From Takakia lepidozioides (Eukaryota; Streptophyta; Takakiopsida; Takakiales; Takakiaceae): a stretch of 64,000 bases of DNA. Numbering within the stretch: position 1 is the first letter of the stretch; each line of letters begins with the position of its first letter. The notes below the pieces were generated by a model, which did no database searches, was not told the origin of the DNA, and saw nothing but the letters and a program-made list of their open reading frames with translations. Below, one piece after another: positions 45,590 through 58,219 of this stretch. A program made the position numbers and the translations under genes. Location: the NCBI GenBank assembly GCA_030704615.1, contig CM060731.1:8310001-8374000 (forward strand), read 5' to 3'.

Positions 45590-47258
45590 ATGATTCCGAA
45601 GGAGTTTCTCTGTATTATTCATGACAAAATGGATCATAGGAAAACAGCTGTTCCAATGCTACAGACTCCAAATAAGATGATTTCTGGATTGGGTCAGCTT
45701 CCAGTTTCACTAACGGAAATGGTCACGCACGGACACGGTGATGGAGCTTACGGTCAGTATTCTCTTGAGTTCTGGAAGGGAAATTCAAACTTTACAATTG
45801 GTTCTTTGGCACGTTGTCTACGCCAGCTGGAGAAGCCAACCTGTCGCGAGTCCAGGAACATTTTCGATTACCGACTTCAAAACGAGTTCTTCGAATCACT
45901 TTTAAGAGGTAAATCGAGATGTTTGGATGCTCTTAAACCCTGCAGGCCGGAAGACAAACGTGGTGCTCGTCCACTTCTGATAAGACTGTACTTGCAAATG
46001 GACAACTCTACAAAGGACAATAAGAACAGATGGATGCTTGCTTTTCTATCCCTCCTGACCGCCAAAGATGTTTTTGAAGAAATCCAGCTAGGGTTCCTAA
46101 TGGTCGGACACACCCATGAGGACATCGACGGGTTCTTCAGCTACCTTTCGAAGAAGCTGAAGGAACGAAATACCTACATTCTTTCGGATTTGATGAGGTC
46201 TTTTATGACCTCGCAAGATCTGCAGTTCATTCCACAGATTATTCAGGAGGTTCCCGATTTCAAGAATTTTGTCAAGGGCTGTATTCTGGATGGAAAGGAG
46301 GTGTTGTCGGGGATTTCGGAGATGCACGTCTTCCGTTTTTTTAAGGATGCGGAGGGCTGGCCCGTCATGAAGTACAAGAAGTCTGCTACTGATTTGGATT
46401 GACTTCCAACAAACAATAGCGTGAAGATGTGGAAGTCCAATCCTGACGGGACTCCGAAGCTCCCTGAAGGAGACCCAGACGCCGTTCCAAGGAGACCTAT
46501 CTGGGGAGTCTGGGACGACTCCTCCGAAAAACAGTCATACATTTAAAGAATGGAATAAAAAAATACAGGGATTTTTGGACGAAAGGAATGATGCTTGACG
46601 ATCATTACAGAGGTCGAATGGAACAATATGACCAGTACTGGGGAAACATTCTCGCCGAGCTGGATAAGCCAATTCCAGAAGCTCCCGACCGTATTCAGCT
46701 TCTTGAGGGATTCTGGCCGAAAACAAATTGGTCCAAGAATCATCACAGAGATGGAATCCATCCACATATATTGCCAGATGTGGAAGAAGAGGATGAAATC
46801 CTAGAACCTTACTGTGGCCCGAGGTGTGAGCGACTAAGAATATCCCTGAATCCGTTCAAGAATATTGAGAAAGGGTTTTTTGTGCTTGTTCACCCTTATG
46901 ATCCAAGTACGTACCCGGTCTGGATGGGGTGGCAATATCTGACGTGATCCGCGAAAGGGATGATCCTAATTTTAAGAAGGTGAAGGTGGAGTGGTGGAGA
47001 CCGAGAAAAGGTGGTAACCCAACAGACTTGGAAAGGTACAGGGACTGTTGGTCAAAACTTTGGGAGTATAACTCGTCAGATCCTTCTCAATGGATCCACG
47101 TGAACAATGTTGTGTGGACAATGCCTCCACGAAAAAATACGACAAGGAATAGCAATAAGAGAATTACTGCCGCCGAAGCAGTGAAGGCGCGCGCTAATTT
47201 GGAGGAGGCTAATCGTCAGTTAGAAAACGAGTCGTGCGAGCGAGTTCCAGACCAATGA
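45590..47258 (+). pseudogene. DUF7869-type transposon-related protein, 5' truncated and frameshifted
   Basis: The frame 45590-46402 contains FLCIIHDKMDH, RLYLQMDNSTKDNKNRWMLA and IQLGFLMVGHTHEDIDGFFS, the hallmark Asp-Asn/KDNKN and VGHTHEDID motifs of the DUF7869 family, common in repetitive elements and possibly a DDE-like nuclease fold (family knowledge; enzymatic role not proven). Stops follow at 46402, then matching C-terminal pieces occur in other frames: 46588-46947 (YDQYWGNILAELDKPIPEAP; KGFFVLVHPYD) and 46947-47258 (KVKVEWWRPRKGG; basic tail RKNTTRNSNKRITAAEAVKA). The N-terminal half is missing. Confidence 0.6.
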
Positions 47259-47299
47259 CATATTGTTGAGGTCAACTCCTGTACTTCGATTTAAGAAAT

Positions 47300-49980
47300 A
47301 AATTTTTCTTCTCTATATGGCCCTTCTTGTTTGCGTTTGGGGATCCTTTTTGTTATCTTCTTATGTCGCACTGAACCTCGAATGTCCAGTGGACGTTCTC
47401 GTCCTTTGTTTCTGGTTTGCTGGATGCTGGCCTGCTGTATGTCCTGGTCAACAAAGATGACCCTGTGGGGGAGTTTCGCCTACATAACATATAGATCACA
47501 AGAACAAAATGGGCGAGCACGACCACTAGAGTCTTCATATTCGGTCAAAGAGGTTTTTAACAACGGAAGAAAATAGCCCATTTCCAGTCCTTCTCTGAAA
47601 CATTGGACTTGCTTTTCGCATAACCAATTCTCCCACTGAAGTCTCCCACTAGGATGAGCCTTACTCAATCGTTGTTGACATACAGTTTTTCAATTTGCCA
47701 GTCCTCAAGTTTTTTCTATGAGGTTTTCCTCCATTTTCCCTCTAAGCTCTACGACTTTTCTACACCAAATTTTCATTTCATTTCATTTTCATACTTCTCA
47801 TCTTTGGCCCTGGTTTAAGAGGGAATTTCACATGTCCTTTTCCGTTGTTCAAATTTTAAGCAATTTTTATTTCTCATAGGTTTTATTTGGTGGTTTGACT
47901 TTTTATCCTCTCTCATGTTTTCTTCAGATCCATTTTCTCCCATAAGATCCAAGCACTTCCCAAAAGTCGTTATATAACGTCATTTTCTTTCCAAATCTAT
48001 TCATACCATAACCATAACCATTATGGTTATTGAAATGTCTTCTCCCTTCACATTTGCGCTAGCTTTTTTCTTTGTTTTGGATTGACATGCATTTAGGCAT
48101 GTTACAGTTTGCTTTTTATGTTACATCTTAATACTAGGTCCAGGTTCCAACGACGAGTCTTTCATTTAAATACTTGTCCATAATATTAGGTTCTTCATTT
48201 TTTTTTTTGCTTTCTAGTACCCTACTAACAACACTAAGTTCTATCGAAGTATAGAGTTCTCCATAAGACTTATTGTTTGTCTATTTTGTAACTTAAACAA
48301 AAACCCTAAACCCTTACCCTAAACCCTTACTAGAACCATTTTGGTTATCCAAATCTCTTCAATGTAACCAAATTTCCATTTTGTACCATACTAACACACA
48401 CTAAGTTGTAGCAAGTGCGAGTCTTCCGGCATGTATGCTCACCATTTCTGCCTTCAACCCAAGCCCTAAACCCTCGTCGAAAACCCTAAGGAAAACCCTA
48501 CGCCGTTGTTACGTCTAAACCCTTACCCTTCCCCTGCAACTGGGAATGAAGTATCCATACCATAACCATAACTATTTATGGTTATTCAAATCTCTTCGCC
48601 CTTCACCTTGCGCAAGGTTTTGCCTTTGGTTTGGATTGACATGCACTTATCTTTTTTATCGAACTTTGCTTTCTATGTATCTTAATACCAGGTTCCAAGG
48701 ACGAGTCTTTCATTTAAATACATGTCCGATGCAATGACTACACTTCCATAATATTAGGTTCTTCATTTTTATTTTGCTTAGTACTACCTTACTAACAACA
48801 CTAAGTTGTAGCGAGTGCGAGTCTTCCGGCATGTATGCTCACCATTTCTGCCTTCAACCCAAACCCTAAACCCTCGTCGGGAACCCTAAACAAAACCCTA
48901 CGCCATTGTTACGTCTAAACCCTTACCCTTCCATTGCAAATGGGAATGAAGTATCCATACCATAACCATATGTATCTTAATACCAGGTTCCAAGGACGAA
49001 TCCTCAATCTAAATACTTCTCCGGCTCAATGACTCTTCCATAATATTTGTTTCTCCATTTTTATTTTATTTTTATATCCTTATAACACACACCAAGTTCT
49101 AGCGACTGTGAGTCTTCCATGTTTGTTTGTCCAATAGTGTTCTTAAACCTGGCAAACCGAAAACCCTACCTTTACCATCACCCCTAAACCATTAATCTTA
49201 CCATAAACCAATAATTTTAGTGTACTACCCTAGTTACACTCCAAACCTTATCGTACTACCATGTTACATCTTCTCAATGTTTCATGCTCTTTTAATATTT
49301 TCTTTTGTTGGATAAAGTATGATAGAATGATTACAAGGATATCAAATTCCTCAACCATGTCTTAATTTTACCGAGTGTGAGTCCATCATATTTGTTTGTC
49401 TTTTTGTACCCTAAATCCAAACCCTAAACCCTTACCCTTACTGTAAACCCAAACCTTATTACACTTCTCTCTAGTTACACCCCAAACCTTATTGTACTAC
49501 CCTAGTACCTCTTCCGAATGTTTCATGCTATTCTAATATTTTATTGTCCTTGTCACATCCAAAACATGATTCATTCCAATGGCGTGGTATGTGAACATTG
49601 TGCTTCATATGAAGATTCAATCAATAAAACTACTAGCAAGTTGTATCGAGTATGGTAGAGTACGAGTTTGGCCCATGTTCGATGCGACCCATTTGTTTAT
49701 CATGATGACCTGCAATGGAATATTACTTTATTCGACTTCCAAGCGGACGTTCAATGAATTGTTCAATACTGCTACTTCACATTGAGCACTTCAATGTCAA
49801 ATAGACCTCTTCTATGACAAATTTTGAAAAGAAGTATGACATCACCTGAAACTTCACAAAGTTCAATCACACATTACACCATGATATTATTAATATTTTA
49901 ATTGAATTTAATACAAATATATATTAAGTTTAGTCCGGATTTAAGCCAAAAGTCCAGAATTAATTAAAATAGGGTTGAAC
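47300..49980. repeat. AT-rich noncoding DNA with CCCTAAA-like motifs and a 400-bp duplication
   Basis: Scattered AACCCTAAACCC / CCCTTACCC motifs (for example 48299-48333, 48460-48490, 48865-48900, 49410-49450) resemble degenerate plant telomere repeats. A segment at about 48400-48560 is repeated at about 48790-48970 (shared GAGTCTTCCGGCATGTATGC and TATCCATACCATAACCATA). Related but weaker copies start at about 48000. I see no gene. Confidence 0.7.
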
Positions 49981-50010
49981 TCTCAAAACACAAAAAAACA
50001 CGAGCAGGCA

Positions 50011-50042
50011 AACTCCCTCTCTCTCTCTCTCTCTCTCTCTCT
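50011..50042. repeat. (CT)n microsatellite
   Basis: Uninterrupted CT dinucleotides for about 30 bp, shortly upstream of the LTR-like repeat and the YJU2 copy. Confidence 0.9.
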
Positions 50043-50199
50043 ATATCTGCGTGCGAGACAACAACCGCCATTTTGCCACCCCTCTCCCTGCAATCATGCA
50101 GGATCCCCATACCCAATCTACTGTTCTCAGGTGCTCCGTACCCACTAAATCCTCTGTCAACGATTTTAGTTACCCCGCATCTCCACCACGATACCGGCG

Positions 50200-50638
50200 T
50201 GGGTTTGTTCCCCTTCCTCTACCGGACTTGACCGAATGTAGTTGGTAGATAGGCCTGGCAAAGAAGACAGAATCGTACTAAGAGGACACCACGGACACAG
50301 ACCTTCAAACACTTTCATCCAACCACTCAACCACACTGTTATGCCCACCGTATGCTCGCGTAAGACCCAGAAAACCACCACCCTTACTGCCACGGCAGTG
50401 AGGTTTAAATAACATTAGGTTATAATCTAATCCTATCCTAATCTGATCCTAAACTAGCTGTTAGAATAAGACAGCCCCTAATAAAGCCATCAGCTGTTGC
50501 CAGCTCATCCTTATGCGCAAGGTGTAAGTCCATCCAGCTTTCATCCTGGCCTCGTCCATCCCTTAGATCATCCGGAGCGCATCCCTCCTCCATTCATCCA
50601 TGTAGAAAAGTAAGGTGAGAAGGAATCCCAGCTCTACA
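50200..50638. repeat. LTR-like dispersed repeat, copy 2 (solo)
   Basis: Same TG...CA ends as copy 1 at 14966-15485, high similarity, with one internal deletion of about 80 bp. No coding remnants adjoin it, so it is probably a solo LTR. It ends 225 bp before the ATG of the YJU2 copy. Confidence 0.7.
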
Positions 50639-50862
50639 AGGGATAGGTTAAAAACTGAACGTATTTCTATTTAATTCTTCAATTCTTTTTCAACGGGCAA
50701 GCATGTGAGAGAGACGATGATAGCAGGGAGCGTTGAAGTGGAGCATGCCAGTCAATCTGGTCTGATAACAGAGGAGGGGTTGAGCAAGAGGAGAGGGAGA
50801 GAGAGAGAAGGAGAGTTGGGTTGGGAGAAGAGAGAGGTTAGAGGAGGAGAGACAGGGGAGAG

Positions 50863-53301
50863 ATGGGAGAGCGAACTACCCTCCGGATTTTGATCCGGCC
50901 AAGATCCCGCGGCGCAAGCAGGCCAAGAACCAACAGATAACAGCGCGCATGATGCTTCCCATGAGCATCCGCTGCAACACCTGCGGGAATTACATCTATA
51001 AGGGGACCAAGTTCAACTCCAGGGAGGAGGATTGCGTCGATGAGGTGAAATGCAGGATATGATGCAGGTTTGCCCAGATTTGTTGCAGTTGTCCAGTGTG
51101 CTGAAATTTCTTCCCGCTGACATAGGTGTGTCGATTCGATGCAGACCTACCTTGGAATTCGAATTTCCCGGTTTTATTTCAAGTGCAGCCGATGTTCGGC
51201 GGAGTTGACAATGAAGACTGACCCCCAGAACAGCGATTACATTATGGAATCCGGTGCCTCTCGGAATTATGAACCTTGGCGAGCTACGGACGAGGTGGGA
51301 ATTTCCTTCCGATCTCATGCAAGATCTGCTGCTTCACGTTGGATTCCGAAAAAAATGTCTTCCATTTCACTAGCACCAACAGGGTTATATGTGGCATATC
51401 TAGGTTTTCCATTAGACCTCCAACTAGTGCAGTTGGACGTTGCATGTTAATTGAATGTTAGTAATCACGCCAGAGGGAATGCCATTCTGCTATGGCATGT
51501 GCTAAGGAATATCTTCCCAGCAGCATGGGTGGATTCCACAGATGAAGATAAATCTGTAGCTTTCGGTGCATCACGTTTTGGTGTTTTTGTGCCGAATGGC
51601 TATTATTTCAACAGGCTGTGGATGAGGCAAAGAAGCAGAGAGATATGAAGCAGCTGGAGAATCGGACTATTGACTCCAAACAAGAGATGGACATTCTTGC
51701 AGCACTCGATGAAATGAAATCAATGCGGTAAGGTGGGTAATGTTTTTGTGTAGTTCGGTTGATCTTATGTGTAGTTCAGTGTCACACTATGCAGCGTTTC
51801 TGTCAACTTTCCTCACATGAGTAAGTGCACCCTTGAATTTGTCCTTTTTCCTGAGATACTTGAGTGTGGCTTGGAATGCTGCCAGGCACGACATGCAATG
51901 GTGGGGGTTGAAGATATGATGCAGGCTCTTCGGCGCACTGCTGAGGCTAAGGTGTGTCCACTTTCAAGTTCACGGTTAGATTTTCAGTCATTCTTTTGCA
52001 AATATCAGGGGTGGACTCCTGCCACCATGCAAACTTAGCTGCCAGCATAATCTTCCTAGAAATCAAATCTGCAGACTGGTGTGTAAGAAGCAGTCATATC
52101 CACAGACTGTACTTGTCGTGTTTTATTAGTGAGTCGACAAGTCTTAACTGGAGTCCCATGTTGATTGTGTGCTCCAGGGAAAGGAGCTGGCTGAGGAAGA
52201 TGAAGCTGTTTTGCGGTCCGTTGTTTTTCAGGTGGTTACTAGCATGCCATCACTAATCCAACACAGAATGTGTTTCTTACTTGGACTACTTCTTACGTGA
52301 ACATTTGCTGATTGTCTGTCTAAAATTGATTTGAACTTTGTGTCTAGCACACTCTCTCTGGTTTTTTGACCAGATCTCCCAAAAACTTCTGGTTAGTTGA
52401 TGACGATGAGTAGGAGGATTATGATTGGTTTGATAACCTACCACGGCCTTTGTTGTCTCTCTTTTGGAACAGAACTCTCAAAACTTTATGCGTCGGTTGG
52501 ATGATGATGATTTGGAGGAAGACATTAAACAACCAGCTGTGTTCAGGGCTAAACATGATGGAGATGTAGCGAAGGTAAATCATCATTGGTATCTTCTCTT
52601 TGGTGTTTCTGTTTGTGTTATATTGTTACAGGAATCAGAGATTACTGGGGTGGCCTTGTCATCATACTAGAAAGCATACCATGAAATCTAGATAGTGTTG
52701 CCTTTCCAAATGTAGTCTACAGGCAGTAGACATGAGACATTTACGACTGTAGTTACACTGTCAGTCAAATGTCAGGAAACAGAGAGTGTAGGAGACAGAT
52801 GGAATACTTAATTCAGAAATGCGGTTGTACAGCGGAGGAAAGTAGAAGGGGAGCCAGCGGGAACTAATGATGAATTAGGGGGAGGACCATCCCAAGCAGC
52901 TGCTGTTCTGGTCGACCGCATTCCCGAAACAGAAGCAAAAGGTACTGCTCACTAAGATTTCCTTTAATTTGCTTGAATCTGCAGTTGCTGGAACAAGAAG
53001 AGTTCTTTATTCTAACTAGGTACTGTTGTTTACTGTAGCAGCAGGTCAAAATAGCAAGGTTGAGACAAAGACAACAGTTGCCGCATTTGCAATCAGGCCA
53101 AAGCAAGTGGCCTTCTCCATCAAACCAAAATTTGTGGTGGGCCTTATATGTGCCGAAGACCGTAGTGAGTCAGCGGGCGAAGAGAGTTTGCATCCAGCAT
53201 CTGCAGATGTTAGCTCCATACAACCATCTAACTTGGATGCCAGTGATGGTGGGCTTGCTGCTCTTGTTGCATCGTATGACTGTGACTACACAAGTGAGTG
53301 A
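50863..53301 (+). pseudogene. YJU2: YJU2/CCDC94 splicing factor copy, nearly complete but with two frame problems
   Basis: Eight plus-strand exons: 50863-51044, 51145-51294, 51615-51727, 51886-51951, 52178-52231, 52473-52574, 52833-52941, about 53042-53301. Exon 1 reads [20 protein letters not shown] and [20 protein letters not shown]; exon 2 FYFKCSRCSAELTMKTDPQN (the paired CxxC zinc site) and ESGASRNYEPWR; exon 3 TIDSKQEMDILAALDEMKSM. Later exons hold the acidic and basic C-terminal part. YJU2 acts with the Prp19 complex in the first catalytic step of splicing (family knowledge). Two problems: an ATG-GGA-GAG-CGA (MGER) at 50863 is out of frame with TACCCTCCG at 50877, as if about 16 bp of the usual start were lost; and exon 3 ends one base short of the phase exon 4 needs. 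It could be a recent pseudogene, use another start, or carry assembly errors. Confidence 0.8.
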
Positions 53302-55285
53302 TATGGACTATCAAGTCCTGTATAATTATGATTGTTAGCGGTAAATGGTTGATTTGCCCAATGGTGTATCTTTGCTATGAAATTTAGGAACTGAGATATG
53401 GAGCTTGAATTCAGTGGTGCAATGTACTATGGGACTCTGGAACGATCCCACTGCAGAAGCAGAAGAGGGAGAGAGAGAGAGAGCTGACGAGGCCAAATGA
53501 TCCCTACAGTGATCAATTGTTCCAGGGCAGTCAATGCCATCTGGGCCGATCCTTCTTGAAACGTGGCGATCTCGAATGGGCAGGGATGAAAGTGTGATTA
53601 GTCTTCCTGCTCACATGCAAGTCATCTGCTTCATCAACTGTGCATCAACTGCCCTCAACGGCTCCACAATGTCTCTTCTGTGATCATGTTACACTCCTCA
53701 TAAATTTAGATGCTAGGCGGCCTTTACTTTTTGTTTCCCCACTGGAACAATGATTTGGCGCTGATGGCATGAAACAATGCAGTCCAATGTGGGTCAACGA
53801 TGCTTGGTCAGACACCCAAGGATTCAATGCAGCTTCAGGAATGATTCAGAAGTTAGAGCTGAGTGTAGGTACCTTGCACAAAATTCATGTCTTTTACTGA
53901 TTTCTGAAGCTTGCAAGATTTTGGAAGCTGATTAACGACCTTGACGAGAGCTTTACAGAACAGGGATCCAGAGGGAACTGCATCCAGACAATGGTCCATA
54001 ATTTCCAACCTTAGAATAATCAAGCTTTGTTGCTGTGGGATGTGGGGGGGTGGGCAGAGCAGGCAAAGTGCGTGAGGGTGGCCCACCTGGTTAAGTGTAG
54101 GTTACTCTGAGCATCCACAACCACGACAGAAAACCAGTATGAGGACAATAGACTGGGAGAAGAACAAATCCAGTACAATCCAATTCTGTGTTCTCTGAAC
54201 TTGACACAAGAAGTGAGGCATGCAGATGCTTGCCAACGAGAAACCAGTTTCAAGGAATTGATTCGGGCTGGTAGAGCCATTGTGATTCTTGGTAGAAAAA
54301 GTTAGCATTATATTTGATTGCATCAGTACTCTCTTGTTCACTCCTGGCACAGAGCTGCTCTGGCAGGAATTTACCTACGATCCTTGGCAGATCCATGATG
54401 AGTCCAAGATGGTCCATGAAGCTGGCCCCCTGGTGCTAGTACCCAGATCATAAGACCTTGGGGGTGTTGCCTGCATTTAGATTAACTGCTGAACGGTCTA
54501 TCTGATCTGATAACCTAAGCTGGCAGTTTGTCAGAAATTGGAACTAAGGGTGAGGTCATTCAATCGTCATTTCTCCAGCTGCTGACAAGGCATTTTGATG
54601 AGCTCTTATAGGCCTGCTATGGAATCAAAGTCATAATCTGCCCTCTAGAACCAAGAACAAGCCAGAACCAAGTTCGTTGTGTGAGTACCTACTCTTGGTT
54701 GGATCTACTCACTACGTTCAAAACTTCACTTCAAAAACCTCGGCCTCTGAACCCCTAGCGCCCACAAAATGGACTGCACACACATTCGACCATAATTCAT
54801 TAGCTTTCAAGTGCAACAGACCGGATATGCTTTCAAGCCAATGTGTTGAAACAACCAGGTACAGAATGCTTATTGCATTACACCCTACCTTCAAAGGTCA
54901 TCCTCAAACAAGAAACTCCAAACCTTCCAAAACATGAGCAAATGAAAGGCTGAAAAGTCCTGATTTACTTACGGATGTAATTTACAGTTACTACAGTAAA
55001 TCAGTAAAAGTCCAGTTATCAGTAACAGTAAATAATCAGTTATCAGTAATATTAATGTTACTGAGTAACTGATTACTGAGTCCAAACCAATCACTGAGAT
55101 TTCACCACATTACCTCCAACTTCCCTTCTAAACATGTCAGATTCCCCAAACCCTAATCAGCAAGCTACCAGCACGGCTAACGTTAAAAGGGGGGGGGGGG
55201 ACTACATGAGACAACGCAGCGACAGAAGTGCAAGATGACAGCACAGGCTAGCTGGCCAATGGCAGAACAAATTCCTTGGAACTGG
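53302..55285. other. Intergenic region, no recognised gene
   Basis: Contains a (GA)n run at about 53467-53485, a degenerate CAGTTACTGATTACTG-type repeat at 54970-55080, and a run of 13 G at about 55187-55199. No open frame shows a known motif. Confidence 0.5.
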
Positions 55286-55303
55286 TGGTGTTGAAAAACA
55301 CCA
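55286..55303 (-). terminator. Histone mRNA 3' stem-loop
   Basis: The complement reads TGGTGTTTTTCAACACCA: a GGTGTT/AACACC stem with a four-base TTTC loop, starting 30 nt after the H4 stop codon. Stem length, loop and position match the histone processing signal bound by SLBP in animals and green algae, where histone mRNAs are not polyadenylated. Confidence 0.85.
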
Positions 55304-55333
55304 TACGATTGACGAAGAAACGACTCCAGAACC

Positions 55334-55814
<481 letters not shown>

Positions 55815-56070
55815 AGAGTGAGAGCAGATTCTCGTGGGGAGAGAGAGAGCGAGAGAGAGGAAAAAACATACTACGCAACTTCTTTCAACCAGGCCGCTGT
55901 GGGCCGTCAGATGTTACTACTGACGGTTACGATATCAGGAACTCTGTGAATCGGAGCCATCGGATTCAAAAACTGACGGTCTGGATTTTTCTCTGTTCTC
56001 AAGGGCGGGTGCCCTCTCGGTCGTTGGATCTGTATGGACGGGTCCCAGCTACCGTCATTGCAAGTTTTCA

Positions 56071-56078
56071 CGCGGATC
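56071..56078 (+). promoter_or_regulatory. Plant histone octamer motif CGCGGATC
   Basis: Exact match to the octamer known from plant histone promoters, about 425 bp upstream of H4. It is surrounded by several CCGTCAG/CTGACGG motifs (55903, 55919, 55972, 56090 and 56108) in both orientations, which may be additional elements. The distance is long, so its relevance is uncertain. Confidence 0.4.
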
Positions 56079-56109
56079 GAGTATCCGTCCGTCAGATATT
56101 AAACATCTG

Positions 56110-56697
56110 ACGGCTATCAAAAAGTTTCGCAGTGTATGAGAGGCCGACTATGTAACAACACCTTTACATTCACCAGTCGGTAGCTCAGTTGGACAGAGCA
56201 CTGAGTGACACCCAGGTGTTTCAACTGTTCATGTGAGAACGAATCACGAACAAACAAGCGGCTAGTCACGAATGGCTCCTCTTTGTGAATAGTGGAATCT
56301 ACTTTCATAAAAAGAAATTCACTAAAAATATTTTACAACATAATTCTTCATTCATAAAACAATTTTCTTGGGCTTAACAAGCTGCTCTATCTATGTTTCT
56401 GGTTTATTGGAGTCACCTCCCAATTCATCCTTCTCCATTACTGCTCCTACTGCTCCTACGTAAAAACCTGCCTCATCCATATTGAACTTGAAAGTTCATC
56501 CATTTGTTTTTCATAAGTTGTTCAATAACATAAATGTTACCTAAGGGAGGTGTTATCTGGAGAAGGCACATCATGGAAGTAGTTTTTAGCATAGGAGAGG
56601 AGGTGACACCTGGGAAAGGCACAACAGGGACTTAGCGAGTTTTAACAATGATGTGTGGTCTCCTCTTCAAAATAAAGATGAGCCAATAAAGAACATG
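56110..56697. other. Region between H4 promoter and piggyBac remnant
   Basis: No gene seen. It includes an isolated tRNA D-arm-like motif (TAGCTCAGTTGGACAGAGC at 56182-56200) without a usable T arm. Confidence 0.4.
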
Positions 56698-57168
56698 TTA
56701 ACCCTTCAACGCCCACTAGGCCCGTTTTGGGCCTTTCTTCTTTATTTTTTGGATGTAGATTTTGTAGATTTGAATCGCCGAGCCCCAATTTTCGGGCTGT
56801 GGATGCCATCCACCTGACGGACATGAATGTAAAAAACGCGATCTTATAGATTTTTTGGTTAGGGTTTTGATTTTTGGCACCGAAGGTAATGGGGTTTGGT
56901 TTGCGGCATGAGAGCCGTGCTCTCACACTTTCTATGTCATTTTGGCGGTGGTGACAGTTTTAATTAGTACAAAATTGACATGGGTTCTGATGGTGCTTTA
57001 CCCCTACACCTGCGCATCCGTTTGCTCAAGCAACAACAATAAGTGGGCATGGTCGTTGGGTGCAACTTCCAAGCAAGTCGATCAAATCTTTCGCTGCCTA
57101 ATGGAGACTGTCTTTTGGAATTGGAAAGACATGCAAGGATAAGGTTGTCACCCTTCCCCCAATTGAAG

Positions 57169-57337
57169 TATGACGCCTCCTCAAGGGAGCGTAAATTATG
57201 GTGTCTCTTCACCACAAGGGCTACTGTCTTCCAGCTAAAAGGTGGACAACTTCATGACACACTAGACCATGGTTTGAACCCACAACCACATCCAACGTGA
57301 TATGTGCCCATTACCACTGGGCTACATGCTGGTTGTC
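57169..57337 (-). mobile_element. tRNA-derived SINE with target-site duplication
   Basis: On the minus strand an A box (TAGCCCAGTGGTAATGG, complement of 57308-57324) and a B box (GGGTTCAAACC, complement of 57271-57281) are spaced as in a tRNA-type Pol III promoter, followed by a roughly 100-bp unrelated body. The 13-bp flanks CCCCCAATTGAAG occur at 57156-57168 and 57338-57351. The paralogous site near 61290 has one copy of the flank and no insert, an empty-site proof. Confidence 0.85.
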
Positions 57338-58219
57338 CCCCCAATTGAAAGTGCATTGTGTGTTTGCTGTAGCTTGTTTGGTCCAAGACTTGGATGCAGA
57401 AGGTGATGTTTTGTAAATGAGTTGTTTAGATTAGGTCATCATGAAAACTTGTTTGGGATTGATATATCATACTCTGATGATGATTCAAATCATTCTGACT
57501 TTAACCCTTTGGAGAAAGAATGTGTTAATCTTGAAGCTATTGACAACCCTGATTTGATGGAGTTTTATGTAGACACTGGACTTCCCACCCGAGAGTTGGG
57601 CTTGTACACATGATTTGCCGGAAGGTTGGGATGGATTGGGGCCTCATGAATTTTTACAGACAACATATGGAATACCGTAGCCTCTTATACGGTTGGGCAC
57701 AAAATAATAATTTTAAGCATTTGTCCAAAAAAAATATAAAATTCAGAACTTAATAGTCCAATCATGCAAAATTATTGAAAACAAATGCTGAAGAAAAAAT
57801 GCTGAATTTTATAAATTTTCATCAAAAAATGCCCAAATCTTGAAAATTATGATTAAATATGTTTTGAAATTATCTTGATTCATAGAAGTACATCGTGATA
57901 GTTCTGATTACTGTCAATCTATAGGCTAGAAAAGAAATCAAAATCAACCTACTTTTTCATAAGCTCGGTCCAGAAAACTGAGAGAAAATTGAGAGACACT
58001 CAATCATTATTTCAGAAACATCTTTAGCTAGTTCTTCTTCAACTACCACTAATTCAAATTCAGTACCAATAGACTGAGTCTCTGTAGACAAATCTGATAG
58101 AGCTATGTTGAAAGAAGAGGTTGCATTACATTCAATGGCCTCATTCTGCAAGCTACAACCTGCAGATGTCATGCTTCAGAGATCTCTTAAGCATGCTTTC
58201 AAAATGCAGTATTCAGAGT

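Noticed and set aside
56176-56250. tRNA gene (TAGCTCAGTTGGACAGAGC)
   Set aside because: Only the D arm / A box fits; no T-arm B box and no closing acceptor stem were found.
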